A stretch of DNA of 64,000 nucleotides from Streptomyces sp. CB02923 (GCF_001905005.1 NZ_LWKZ01000012.1:673061-737060); one strand, 5' to 3'. Shown: positions 10,617 through 18,651, numbered from the stretch's first letter. The notes: a model not told the origin generated them from the letters alone. Program-made: numbers and translations.

Positions 10617-11606
10617 ATGTCCATTTTGATGCCGTCGGCAGAAGTACCGACGATTGACGTCTCGCCGCTGTTCGGAGACGACGCGGAGGCGAAGTCGAGC
10701 GTCGCGCAGGAGATCAACAAGGCGTGCCGCGGGTCTGGTTTCTTCTACGCGTCGAACCACGGCGTAGACGTACAGCTGCTGCAGGACGTGGTCAACGAGT
10801 TCCACCGGAACATGACCGACCAGGAGAAATACGACCTGGCGATCCACGCCTACAACAAGAACAACCCGCACGTGCGCAACGGCTACTACATGGCGAGCAA
10901 GGGGAAGAAGGCGGTCGAGTCCTTCTGCTACCTGAACCCGTCGTTCGGCGACGACCACCCGATGATCAAGTCCGGGACGCCGATGCACGAGGTGAACATC
11001 TGGCCGGACGAAACCCGGCATGCCCGCTTCCGGCCCTTCTGCGAGAAGCATTACCGGGAGATGTTCCGGCTCTCCACGGGGATCATGCGGGGGATCGCGC
11101 TGGCGCTGGGGAAGCCCGAGGACTTCTTCGCCGCCGCGCTCGCCGAGGCCGACACCCTTTCTTCCGTGTCGCTGATCCGCTACCCCTACCTGGAGGACTA
11201 CCCGCCGGTCAAGACGGGGGCGGACGGCACGAAGCTGAGCTTCGAGGACCACCTGGACGTCTCGATGATCACCGTGCTCTACCAGACCCAGGTGCAGAAC
11301 CTCCAGGTCGAAACGGTCGACGGCTGGCAGGATCTGCCGACGTCCGAGGAGAACTTCCTCGTGAACTGCGGTACGTACATGGGCCACATCACCAACGACT
11401 ACTTCCCGGCCCCGAACCATCGCGTGAAGTTCGTCAACGCGGAGCGGCTCTCCCTGCCGTTCTTCCTCAACGCCGGACACCACAGTGTCATCGAGCCGTT
11501 CGTGCCGGAGGGCGCGGCCGAGAAGGTGAAGAACCGGCCGATGTCGTACGGCGAATACCTTCAGCACGGCCTGCGCGCACTGATCGTGAAGAACGGCCAG
11601 ACCTGA
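10617..11606 (+). CDS. pcbC: Isopenicillin N synthase
   Basis: This cytoplasmic non-haem Fe(II) oxidase uses O2 to close the beta-lactam and thiazolidine rings of linear ACV, giving isopenicillin N. It has 329 residues, the usual family length. The iron ligands are visible: His212 and Asp214 in the HLD motif and His268 in NHRV. The substrate carboxylate-binding pair is R277-x-S279 in the motif RLS. The ATG at 10617 has GGAAGG a few bases upstream. It lies 144 nt downstream of pcbAB in the same direction, as in known actinobacterial clusters, and is probably co-transcribed with it. A strong hairpin at 11641 ends the unit. Assignment is very secure. Which end product the strain makes (penicillin N, cephamycin or other) cannot be told, because the later genes are not in the window. 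Confidence 0.98.
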   Translation: MSILMPSAEVPTIDVSPLFGDDAEAKSSVAQEINKACRGSGFFYASNHGVDVQLLQDVVNEFHRNMTDQEKYDLAIHAYNKNNPHVRNGYYMASKGKKAVESFCYLNPSFGDDHPMIKSGTPMHEVNIWPDETRHARFRPFCEKHYREMFRLSTGIMRGIALALGKPEDFFAAALAEADTLSSVSLIRYPYLEDYPPVKTGADGTKLSFEDHLDVSMITVLYQTQVQNLQVETVDGWQDLPTSEENFLVNCGTYMGHITNDYFPAPNHRVKFVNAERLSLPFFLNAGHHSVIEPFVPEGAAEKVKNRPMSYGEYLQHGLRALIVKNGQT

Positions 11607-11640
11607 GGGCGAACCTCAAGAAGGCCGGATACAGCTCATT

Positions 11641-11676
11641 CTTCCTTCTCCCGCAGTGCGCCGCGGGAGAAGGAAG
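11641..11676 (+). terminator. Hairpin terminator after pcbC
   Basis: The arms CTTCCTTCTCCCGC (11641-11654) and GCGGGAGAAGGAAG (11663-11676) are perfectly complementary over 14 bp with an 8-nt loop. There is no long U-run, which is common for Streptomyces terminators. It separates the beta-lactam genes from the next gene and argues against any start codon for that gene inside the stem. Confidence 0.85.
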
Positions 11677-11715
11677 CGCGGGAACGCCGCGTGTACCGAG
11701 AGGCAGGGATCAGCC

Positions 11716-14163
11716 GTGGCGGACGAGAAGGTGCTGGACGCGCAGAAGTGGGTGAACGCCACGTACGGCAGTGTGGCGGGCTACGAGCGGTGCCCGGAGA
11801 ACGGCCGGACGGGCTGGGGCACCATGAACTCCCTGATCATGGGCCTCCAGCACGAGCTGGGCATCAGCCCCGTGGTCGCCGGTTTCGGCCCCACCACCAT
11901 GGCCAAGGTGCAGGCCCTCGGCGAGATCGGCTTCGGCTGGGACAAGAACCGCAATATCGTCGCGATTCTCGAACGCGGCCTGTTCTGCAAGGGCTACTGG
12001 GCCGTGGAACCCGACAGCTACGGCTGGTACACCGGTGTGACGCGGGAAGCGGTGAAGAAGCTCCGCTCCAACATGGGCATACCCGAAGGCGACGGCACGG
12101 TCAGCGCCACGATCTTCAAGTGCATTCTCAACATGGACGCCTACGTGGTCGTCGCCGGAGGCACGGACAAGATCCGCGATATCCAGCGGTGGCTCAACGG
12201 GCGTTACTGGCAGAAGAGCGCCTACAACATCGGCCCCTGCGACGGGATCTACTCCCGTGACGTGCAGAAGGCGCTGATGATCGCGATCCAGTACGAACTG
12301 GGCATCGCCTCCCCGAACGGTGTCTTCGGCCCCGGCACCCAGGCCGGGCTGCGGAACAAGAACGTCGGCCCCGGCGACTCGGGCGTATTCGTCGAACTGT
12401 TCTCCGCGGCCTGCGTGTTCAACGAACCGATCGGTGACTACCGCACCGGCCAGCGCGGCACCTACGACGACGCGCTCGCGCAATACGTCAAGGCGTTCCA
12501 GAGGTTCTCGCAGATCTCCGGCGACGGCGCCCCGTCCTACGGCCGCGGTGACTACACCACGTGGGCGCAGCTGCTGGTGTCCATGGGGGACGCGGACCGC
12601 CCGGCCAGCGGCTCGGACACCCGGTTCGAGATCACCGCTTCGCGGGCGAAGTGGATGTACGCCAACGGATACCGCATCGTGGGGCGGTACCTGTACGACC
12701 CGCCGGGTTCAAAACTCGACAAGGAGATCAAGCCCGGCGAGCTGAAGACCATCTTCGACAACAAGCTCAAGGTCTTCCCGATCTACCAGGACAACGCCCG
12801 CGAACTCGCCGACTTCAGCTACACCCACGGCTACCAGCATGCGCTGAACGCCCATAAACTCGCCTCGGAATACGGCTTCAACCGCGGAACCGTCATCTAC
12901 TTCGCCGTCGACTACGACGCCACCCAGCAGGAAATCGACTCGGCGATGGTGCCCTACTTCCAGGGCGTGTCCGCCGGACTCGCCAGTCAGGGCAAGAAGT
13001 ACGTCCACGGCGTCTACGGATCGCGCAATGTGTGCACGAACGTCACCAACAAGACGTTCGCCCGCTACTCGTTCGTGTCCGGAATGTCCTGGGGATTCTC
13101 CGGAAATCTCGGCTTCACCTTGCCCACGAACTGGGCGTTCAACCAGATCAAGGAGTTCAAGGCCACCAACGGTTCCGACGTCTTCGACCTCGACCGCGAC
13201 GTGTGGCGGGTGGGGAGCGACCCCGGCTCCGACAGCGTCAACGTCCCGACCGGGCCGGCCGACGGTTTCATCGCGTACATCGAGAAACTGTACGGCGTCG
13301 CGGTCGACTACAAATCCTCCGACCGCAGCCCCTCGCAGCTCGTCATGGAGTACATCCGGCACGCCGAATACGGCAACAAGGACTGGCAGAACGAGCTGGG
13401 CTGGTGGTTCCTGATCGGCGGCTACGACGAGGACTTCGTCACGTTCGCCAACTCCAGGGGCATGACCATCATGAAGGAGTTCAAGGACCCCTTCACCGGC
13501 TACAACCTGGGCGCCGAGCACATGATGGCCACCGCCAACGGGCACTTCCTCACACCGCAGGACTCCCAGCAGAAGAGCGCCAACGGCGGCGATGTCGCGG
13601 GCTGGGGCGGCGACCTGATGACGTTCTACGCGGACTGGCGCAACTCGGAGGAGCAGTACGCGTCCGGGAAGGCGTTCTGCGACGCGAAACTGGCCGTTCC
13701 CGGTGTGGCGTCGTCGTTCGGTTTCAGCGACCTGATCGAGGACGCCGACGGCTACCTCATCGCGCGCGCCGTGCGCGACGGGAAGAAAACCATCGTCGAG
13801 GCCGTGAAGGAGCACTACAACAACGGCGGGGGACTGCGCCGGTTCAACAACTTCTTCGCGGGCCGGTGGGGAACGGCCGAGAACTGCAAGTACGCTGCCC
13901 ACAACGTGCTCACCGCGTCTAATATCACCCTGGGCCTCGGACGGAAGCAACTCATCGCGCTGGCCGGTGCGATGCTTCCGACGGTGCTGCAGAATCTGCC
14001 GGGCGGGTCGGCGAAGCTGGACTCGTTCGAGCAGGGCTTCGTGGACGCCATTGTGCGGCGTTTGGGGATGGAGACCCGGTCCGCGTCCGTGTACCGGGCG
14101 AACCACGAGAAGTATCTGCGGGCGGCCCGTTCCCGCGCGGCTCTACGCGCACAGGAGAACTGA
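11716..14163 (+). CDS. Peptidoglycan-binding-like repeats with DUF1906 glycoside-hydrolase-like domain and unknown C-terminal domain
   Basis: The 815-residue protein has three parts. Residues 1-290 hold about four peptidoglycan-binding-like repeats, recognisable by units resembling LQHELGI followed by GFGPTT or NGVFGPGT. Residues 295-510 match the DUF1906 (Rv2525c-like) fold, with stretches such as VGRYLYDP, VFPIYQ, IYFAVDYDA, GVYGS and FDLDRDVW. Residues 525-815 are an unassigned, mostly helical domain. No signal peptide or membrane segment is visible, which is odd for a wall-binding protein. The GTG at 11716 was chosen because AGGGA stands 6 nt upstream; an earlier GTG at 11656 falls within the pcbC terminator. 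A small membrane protein gene follows after 18 nt. It could be a cell-wall hydrolase, a wall-binding scaffold, or an effector exported by a non-Sec route. Function is not established. Confidence 0.8.
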   Translation: MADEKVLDAQKWVNATYGSVAGYERCPENGRTGWGTMNSLIMGLQHELGISPVVAGFGPTTMAKVQALGEIGFGWDKNRNIVAILERGLFCKGYWAVEPDSYGWYTGVTREAVKKLRSNMGIPEGDGTVSATIFKCILNMDAYVVVAGGTDKIRDIQRWLNGRYWQKSAYNIGPCDGIYSRDVQKALMIAIQYELGIASPNGVFGPGTQAGLRNKNVGPGDSGVFVELFSAACVFNEPIGDYRTGQRGTYDDALAQYVKAFQRFSQISGDGAPSYGRGDYTTWAQLLVSMGDADRPASGSDTRFEITASRAKWMYANGYRIVGRYLYDPPGSKLDKEIKPGELKTIFDNKLKVFPIYQDNARELADFSYTHGYQHALNAHKLASEYGFNRGTVIYFAVDYDATQQEIDSAMVPYFQGVSAGLASQGKKYVHGVYGSRNVCTNVTNKTFARYSFVSGMSWGFSGNLGFTLPTNWAFNQIKEFKATNGSDVFDLDRDVWRVGSDPGSDSVNVPTGPADGFIAYIEKLYGVAVDYKSSDRSPSQLVMEYIRHAEYGNKDWQNELGWWFLIGGYDEDFVTFANSRGMTIMKEFKDPFTGYNLGAEHMMATANGHFLTPQDSQQKSANGGDVAGWGGDLMTFYADWRNSEEQYASGKAFCDAKLAVPGVASSFGFSDLIEDADGYLIARAVRDGKKTIVEAVKEHYNNGGGLRRFNNFFAGRWGTAENCKYAAHNVLTASNITLGLGRKQLIALAGAMLPTVLQNLPGGSAKLDSFEQGFVDAIVRRLGMETRSASVYRANHEKYLRAARSRAALRAQEN

Positions 14164-14181
14164 CGGCCGGGAGTACAGGGC

Positions 14182-14622
14182 GTGAAACAACTGGTGGTGC
14201 TGCTTGCGGTGATCGTGATCGCCGCATGGTGTGTGTGGAGTGTCTGGAGCGCGATCGTCGCGGTGAAGTGGGCGGTCACCGGGGTGTGGCGGCGGCCACG
14301 GTGGTGGGTGCACGTCACGTCGGCACTGTTCTTCGCCGATGTGCTGGTGTGGCTCCGGGGGGCGTTGTCCGGCGGGCTGAACACGGAAAAGATCTGCCGG
14401 TTCGCGCACCACACCGTGTACGACCCCTCCTACCGGGAGCGGCACGGTGACGGCCTGTGGAACGTGTTCCCGCTGCACAACCACTGCAACGCGCAGTACG
14501 ACCTCGTACCTGCCTGGGTGAATCCAACTGTTGGCGTTCTCACCGTCTGCACCGTCGTCGCCCTGTGCGGAGCGGTGCGGTCGGTGACAGTCCGAAGGAA
14601 GAGGCATGAGGAAGCTCATTGA
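14182..14622 (+). CDS. Small integral membrane protein, unknown function
   Basis: The protein has 146 residues and about three predicted membrane segments: residues 4-28 (Val/Ile/Trp-rich), about 43-62, and 112-132. A His/Cys-containing loop of about 45 residues lies between the second and third segments, and the C-terminal tail is basic. The GTG start lies 18 nt after the DUF1906 protein's stop, with GGGAG upstream. Its end overlaps the next gene by 17 nt, so three genes form one transcription unit. No family was recognised. Its position suggests a partner of the upstream wall-binding protein, for example an anchor or protective protein, but that is inference only. Confidence 0.7.
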   Translation: MKQLVVLLAVIVIAAWCVWSVWSAIVAVKWAVTGVWRRPRWWVHVTSALFFADVLVWLRGALSGGLNTEKICRFAHHTVYDPSYRERHGDGLWNVFPLHNHCNAQYDLVPAWVNPTVGVLTVCTVVALCGAVRSVTVRRKRHEEAH

Positions 14623-15304
14623 CCGCCGCCGGGTCCTGGCCGCCGGTGCCGGGCTGGGTGCCGCCGCGGCCCTGGCACCGGTTCTGCCCGGCACCGCACA
14701 AGCCGCCACGGCACAAGCGGGCACGGCACAAGCCGCGGACAGCCCTCGGAGCAGAGCCTGGAACGGAACGAGATCGGCGAACGGGTGGCCGGTCCTGGAC
14801 CACGCCGAGAGCTTCGGGATCGAAGGCTCCGGCCGGTCGGTCCGGCTCGCCACCGGCCCCGCGGCGGTGATCCTGCTGCATGTGGCACGCCGGTTCCACT
14901 ACGAGATCGACGGCCTCCGCGAAGGCGACGTACAGGGCCACACCCGGTCACGCGACATCCTCCAGCGATACGAGTCCAACCACCTGTCCGGCACCGCCAT
15001 AGCGATCCGGCCTCGCGCCTATCCGGTGGGGGTGAAGGGCGGCCTGTACCCGCGTGAGCTGGTCGTCGTCCGCGACATCCTGGCGGAGCTCGACGGCGTG
15101 GTGGCGTGGGGCGGCGACTTCGGCACGCCGAAGGAGTCGCACTTCGAGATCGCGTACCAGCCGGGACATCCCGAAGTGGACGCTCTCGCGCGCAGGATCC
15201 AGACATGGAACAGCGGTTCCGGGGGCGAGGGGGCCGGGGCGACGGACGCATTCGACCCGGAGCGCCAGGCCCAGGCACGGGCCTTCGCCCGCCGGGCCGG
15301 GTAG
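14606..15304 (+). CDS. Tat-exported M15-like (D-alanyl-D-alanine carboxypeptidase-like) protein with altered zinc site
   Basis: This 232-residue exported protein starts with a twin-arginine signal (DRRRVLAAG) followed by an Ala-rich segment ending near residue 44. The mature part resembles the peptidase M15C fold. It has NHLSGTAIAIRP where active enzymes have a SxHxxGxAxD-type motif, and SHFEI near the C-terminus where they have the last His ligand. The Asp expected seven residues after the first His is Ala here, so one zinc ligand appears to be missing. It may therefore bind muropeptides rather than cut them. It overlaps the preceding membrane-protein gene by 17 nt. The signal region contains three GGCACAAGC repeats giving TAQA repeats. 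Confidence 0.75.
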   Translation: MRKLIDRRRVLAAGAGLGAAAALAPVLPGTAQAATAQAGTAQAADSPRSRAWNGTRSANGWPVLDHAESFGIEGSGRSVRLATGPAAVILLHVARRFHYEIDGLREGDVQGHTRSRDILQRYESNHLSGTAIAIRPRAYPVGVKGGLYPRELVVVRDILAELDGVVAWGGDFGTPKESHFEIAYQPGHPEVDALARRIQTWNSGSGGEGAGATDAFDPERQAQARAFARRAG

Positions 15305-15417
15305 TCGCGGCTGAAGCTGCGCGCCGTCGCCGCTGACACCGGCCGCTCGCACCGGGAGGCGAGGGCGTTAGCCGGGTGTTAGCGGAGCGGCAGCGTTTCG
15401 CCAAGGGCCTTGGACAG

Positions 15418-15453
15418 AGTGGGTGTCGTACCGAGAAGACAACGACACCCACT
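15418..15453. promoter_or_regulatory. 12-bp inverted repeat upstream of lipoprotein gene
   Basis: AGTGGGTGTCGT (15418-15429) and ACGACACCCACT (15442-15453) form a perfect 12-bp inverted repeat with a 12-nt spacer. It ends 18 nt before the lipoprotein ATG. It could be an operator for a dimeric regulator or an RNA hairpin in the leader. Confidence 0.5.
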
Positions 15454-15471
15454 GTTCCTGGGGGACCCGAA

Positions 15472-16215
15472 ATGAGCTCCAGCGCCACCGTCCGCACCGC
15501 CCGTCGCCGTACGCTGCGGGTTGCCGCCGCCAGCCTGGTCGCGGCCGCCGGCCTGACCCTGACCGCCTGTTCCGGGTCGGAGGCGGCCGGTACGAAGGCT
15601 GCGAACCGGGCGGATTCGGGTGTGGCCGCCGCGGACCCCGAGAGTGCGGGCTCCGCCACCGGAGAGCAGAGCGCCGATGCCCAGGGTGGCTCCGGCGCGA
15701 AGGCCGACACGAAGCCCGAGGCGAAGCCCGAGACCAAGACGGGCGCTGCGGGCAAGCAGCTGGGCAGCCCGAACGCCGCCCGGGGAGGCAAGGCGGCAAC
15801 CCCGGTCCGCACCACGCCCCTGGCGGACGGCATCAGCAAGGCCGAGATCTACCAGCTCGGTGAGCAGCGCTACCGTGCCAAGATCGTCGCCCGCGGCGAT
15901 GTCCTGGCCACGATGGAGACGAACGGGCACGACGCCGGGCTCGACGCCAACGACATGTTCGTCGTGCTCACACTGGGCGGAAAGGTCCACTCCTGGATGG
16001 GCGGGGGACACACCGGTCCGGGCACCTTCAAGCTGGCGGGGGGTTGGACGGCCAAGGTCACGAAGACCGGCGAACTCCGGTACCGCGCGCAGATCCTCGG
16101 CAGGGACAACGCGGTGTACGGAACGGTCGAGGCGAATCAGCACGACGCCGGGCTCGACGCCAACGGCGTATACATCGTGCTCAGCAGCGGCGGAGTGATT
16201 AGCGCACACGAGTAA
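15472..16215 (+). CDS. Putative lipoprotein with duplicated C-terminal repeat
   Basis: This 247-residue protein begins with a basic stretch and a hydrophobic core ending in the lipobox LTAC, so it is predicted to be lipid-anchored on the outer face of the membrane. Residues 35-115 are a low-complexity linker rich in Ala, Gly, Lys and Glu (KPE and KPET repeats). The C-terminal part holds two copies of a module of about 45 residues, each containing HDAGLDAN followed by a Val/Leu-rich strand and a GG pair. No enzyme family was recognised. ATG 15472 was preferred because the lipoprotein signal starts there. The last 14 bases including the stop are tandemly duplicated just downstream. Confidence 0.75.
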   Translation: MSSSATVRTARRRTLRVAAASLVAAAGLTLTACSGSEAAGTKAANRADSGVAAADPESAGSATGEQSADAQGGSGAKADTKPEAKPETKTGAAGKQLGSPNAARGGKAATPVRTTPLADGISKAEIYQLGEQRYRAKIVARGDVLATMETNGHDAGLDANDMFVVLTLGGKVHSWMGGGHTGPGTFKLAGGWTAKVTKTGELRYRAQILGRDNAVYGTVEANQHDAGLDANGVYIVLSSGGVISAHE

Positions 16216-16264
16216 GCGCACACGAGTAAGCGCATTGAGTGGATGCCCGCCCTCCTCGGCCGCA

Positions 16265-16291
16265 GCCCCTGCCCTGACTCCGGGCAGGGGC
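16265..16291. terminator. Hairpin between convergent genes
   Basis: GCCCCTGCCC (16265-16274) pairs perfectly with GGGCAGGGGC (16282-16291) across a 7-nt loop. It lies between the lipoprotein gene and the convergent small gene ending at 16320, so it may serve both directions. Confidence 0.7.
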
Positions 16292-16319
16292 GAAGCCTTG
16301 CACGGGCTCCCGGGGCCCG

Positions 16320-16595
16320 TTACGTATGGCCGGCGAGTTGGAGCATCTCGACCCTTCCGTTGCCTCCTCCGTCGTCCAGGACCAGGAAGGTGGCGCGTGA
16401 ACCCTGGCTCAGGCGGATCTGGAACTGATCGCCCTGCAACCTCTTGTAGTTCGTGTCTCCGGCCCTCGCGGCCGCCTGGGCGGGGTGGAGCCCCTCGCTC
16501 TGGATAGCGTTCTGGAAGATGTCGAACTTTTCCTGCTCGGAATTGGTGAGCTGACCGACGACTTCCATTCGGCTCTTATCGAACGTCCACGGCAT
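16320..16595 (-). CDS. Small protein, possibly RelE/ParE-like fold
   Basis: This 91-residue protein begins MPWTFDK and ends in a stretch reading RLSQGSRATFLVLDD followed by VEMLQLAGHT. The basic strand, the Asp-containing turn and the closing LxGHT resemble the end of small RelE/ParE-fold proteins, but the N-terminal half is unlike typical toxins. It lies 9 nt after the 82-residue gene on the same strand, so the two are probably translated from one message. Because the partner does not look like an antitoxin, a toxin assignment is weak. Confidence 0.5.
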   Translation of the reverse strand: MPWTFDKSRMEVVGQLTNSEQEKFDIFQNAIQSEGLHPAQAAARAGDTNYKRLQGDQFQIRLSQGSRATFLVLDDGGGNGRVEMLQLAGHT

Positions 16596-16604
16596 GGCGT
16601 GCGG

Positions 16605-16853
16605 CTATTCCGTCGTCACGGTGATGTCTTCGAGGGTCAGATTTTTGACAGCCAGTTCGACGCCGCCGAACGAGCGCTCGAACTCATTTCGGCCCACCCT
16701 GAGTGCGTTGACCTCGGTGGACGAACCACCGGCTGTCATCTCGAAGTTGCCATCGGCCTTGCAGTCGACGATCACCTTGGTCTGCCTGCCGAAGGCCCAG
16801 GTGGGGATGTGTGCCTGCACTTCCTGTGGGGCCAGGCGAAAAGGACCAGCCAT
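16605..16853 (-). CDS. Small hypothetical protein
   Basis: The 82-residue protein is predicted to be largely beta-strand: alternating hydrophobic segments such as TKVIVDCKADGNFEM and VKNLTLEDITVTTE, with one Cys and no signal or membrane segment. The ATG at 16853 has GGGAG about 5 nt upstream. It is the first gene of a two-gene unit with the 91-residue gene. No family was recognised. Confidence 0.55.
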   Translation of the reverse strand: MAGPFRLAPQEVQAHIPTWAFGRQTKVIVDCKADGNFEMTAGGSSTEVNALRVGRNEFERSFGGVELAVKNLTLEDITVTTE

Positions 16854-17007
16854 GGGGACTCCCGTGATTCTCGAATTTTCCTATACTCGCCAGTCTGCTT
16901 ACCCGTGATGGGTGGGTAATCCACGCCAAGGGCGGTGTTTTCTGTGGTGAATCGTTTCCCTTGCGCACATTTTCCATCAGGTTTCCGCACGGGTCGGGGT
17001 GGGCAGC

Positions 17008-17559
17008 GTGAACAGCTCAATCAGCCAGATCGTGATCGCGGTCCTGGGTATCGGCGGCACGCTCGCGGCCGCCGTGATCACACAGCGCGGTGCCGAGCGC
17101 GCCAGGGCCCGCGAGCTGGAACACACCAGGCAACTTCAGCGGGACGAGCGGGAGTACGCCACGCGTCAGGCTCGGTTCGAGGCGCGGCGCACGTGCTACG
17201 CCGCCCTCAGCGCCGGTACGCGCGACTTGGCCAACGTGATGCAGCAGGTTCTCCATGCCCTGGAGAGCGGCGGGATGACCGGGGAGCTGCGGTCGGACCT
17301 GGAGCGGGCACGCCGTGAGCACCGCCTGCGTCACGCCGAGGCCCAGATGGTGCTGCCCGACGCCGTGGCGACGGCGGCCAGCACGGCGAACCGTCATCTC
17401 GGCGATCTCTACGGCCTGCTGAAGCGCCTCGACGGAGGCACCGCGCAGCGGGGAGAGGACCTGGGCGTCGCCCGGGAGGGCATGGACAAGCTGTGGGACC
17501 CCCTGTGGAGCATGCGCCACGTCATGCGTGTCGATCTGGGGATCACGGATTCCCGGTGA
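17008..17559 (+). CDS. Membrane-anchored coiled-coil protein, unknown function
   Basis: The predicted protein has 183 residues. One N-terminal membrane segment (residues 5-24, IVIAVLGIGG-type) is followed by an Arg/Glu-rich helix likely to form a coiled coil (residues 28-65) and further helices to the end. The GTG at 17008 has GGGGTGGG about 5 nt upstream; an in-frame GTG at 16999 falls on that site and is less likely. No catalytic motif is visible. It stands alone between the convergent minus-strand pair and the SDR gene, and is followed by a very strong terminator. Confidence 0.65.
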   Translation: MNSSISQIVIAVLGIGGTLAAAVITQRGAERARARELEHTRQLQRDEREYATRQARFEARRTCYAALSAGTRDLANVMQQVLHALESGGMTGELRSDLERARREHRLRHAEAQMVLPDAVATAASTANRHLGDLYGLLKRLDGGTAQRGEDLGVAREGMDKLWDPLWSMRHVMRVDLGITDSR

Positions 17560-17570
17560 GGAGCGGACGA

Positions 17571-17616
17571 ACGGCGCCGCCCGGCAGACCGGTGAGGGTC
17601 TGCCGGGCGGCGCCGT
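17571..17616. terminator. Strong 20-bp stem terminator
   Basis: The arms at 17571-17590 and 17597-17616 are perfectly complementary over 20 bp with the 6-nt loop GGTGAG, followed by TTCG. It lies between the plus-strand coiled-coil gene and the minus-strand SDR gene and should stop transcription from both sides. Confidence 0.85.
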
Positions 17617-17672
17617 TTCGCTGTGCGGCTGCGTCGTCATGACGCCGGGGCCCGCGCCGCATCGGACGGTGG

Positions 17673-18569
17673 TCAGGCGGTGGTGTACGCGCCGGTCTCG
17701 ATGTCCTCGATCAGGGTCGGTCCGGTGGGGGTCCAGGCGAGGGCCTGGCGGGTCAGGTCGCTGGTGGCGGTCATGGTGGTGGCGAAGAAGCCGGCGACGA
17801 AGCCGAAGTGCGCGGCGGCGTCCTCCGGGGCGATCGAGGCGACCGGGAGGCCGAGGTGGCGGCCGATGGCTTCCGCGATCGACTTGGTGGTGACGGCCTC
17901 CTCGGTGATGGCGTGCAGCCGTGTACCGGCGGGGGCCTTCTCCAGGCCGAGGCGGATGAGCCGGGCCGCGTCGTCGCGGTGCACCGCCGACCAGGTGGTG
18001 GAGCCGTCCCCTATGTAGCCGGAGACGCCCTGCTTGCGGGCGGCGGCGACGAGGAAGTTGACGAAGCCCCAGTCGCCGGGGCCGTGGACGCTCGGCGCGA
18101 AGCGGGTGATCATCGTCCGCACGCCCTGGGGGACGTAGTCCAGTGCGAGGTTCTCGCTGCCGCCCCGGTTCGAGTGCGGGCCGACGGCCGGGGAAACGTC
18201 GGTTTCCGTGGCGGAGCGGCCCTGGACGAGACCGGAGATGGGCGCGGCGACGAGGAACGGGCGGTCGGTGCCGACCAGCGTTTCGGCGAGGGCCTGTACC
18301 GAGGCGCGCTCGGAGCGGTCGGACTCGGCCGGGTTGCCCCAGTCGTGCTTGTTGGCCATGTGGACGACCGCGTCGGCCTGTGCGGCGCCCCGGCGCAGGG
18401 AGTCCAGGTCGTCCAGGTCGCCGCGGAGGACGCCGGCCCCCTTGGACGTCAGAGTCTGCTCGGCCTCGTCCGACCGGGCGAGCCCGATGACCTGGTGGCC
18501 CGCGGACATCAGCTCGTCCACGATGGCGGAGCCGATCCAGCCGGTCGCTCCAGTGACAAAAGTACGCAT
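17673..18569 (-). CDS. NAD(P)-dependent epimerase/dehydratase-like SDR protein
   Basis: This 298-residue cytoplasmic oxidoreductase of the extended short-chain dehydrogenase superfamily starts with the nucleotide-binding motif GATGWIG (residues 7-13). It contains the conserved DLDDLDSL and VHMA segments found in atypical NmrA/epimerase members. The usual YxxxK catalytic pair is not obvious, so it may act on an unusual substrate or as a sensor. It lies about 80 nt after the MFS exporter gene, in the same direction, and the pair faces a tetR gene. It is therefore probably expressed together with the exporter under TetR control. The substrate is unknown. Confidence 0.8.
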   Translation of the reverse strand: MRTFVTGATGWIGSAIVDELMSAGHQVIGLARSDEAEQTLTSKGAGVLRGDLDDLDSLRRGAAQADAVVHMANKHDWGNPAESDRSERASVQALAETLVGTDRPFLVAAPISGLVQGRSATETDVSPAVGPHSNRGGSENLALDYVPQGVRTMITRFAPSVHGPGDWGFVNFLVAAARKQGVSGYIGDGSTTWSAVHRDDAARLIRLGLEKAPAGTRLHAITEEAVTTKSIAEAIGRHLGLPVASIAPEDAAAHFGFVAGFFATTMTATSDLTRQALAWTPTGPTLIEDIETGAYTTA

Positions 18570-18651
18570 GTGTGTGATCTCCGGATTGTTGTTGTGTGGG
18601 TATAGGTGGGGGGAGAGGGAGGTGGATGAGGTGCGGGGGAGGGGTGTCCGC

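Noticed and set aside
11656..11715. Earlier GTG start for the DUF1906 protein
   Set aside because: It lies inside the pcbC terminator hairpin and lacks a ribosome site; GTG 11716 has a good one.
16320..16853. Firm toxin-antitoxin call for the two small minus-strand genes
   Set aside because: Only the last 30 or so residues of one protein recall RelE/ParE folds, and the partner lacks antitoxin features.
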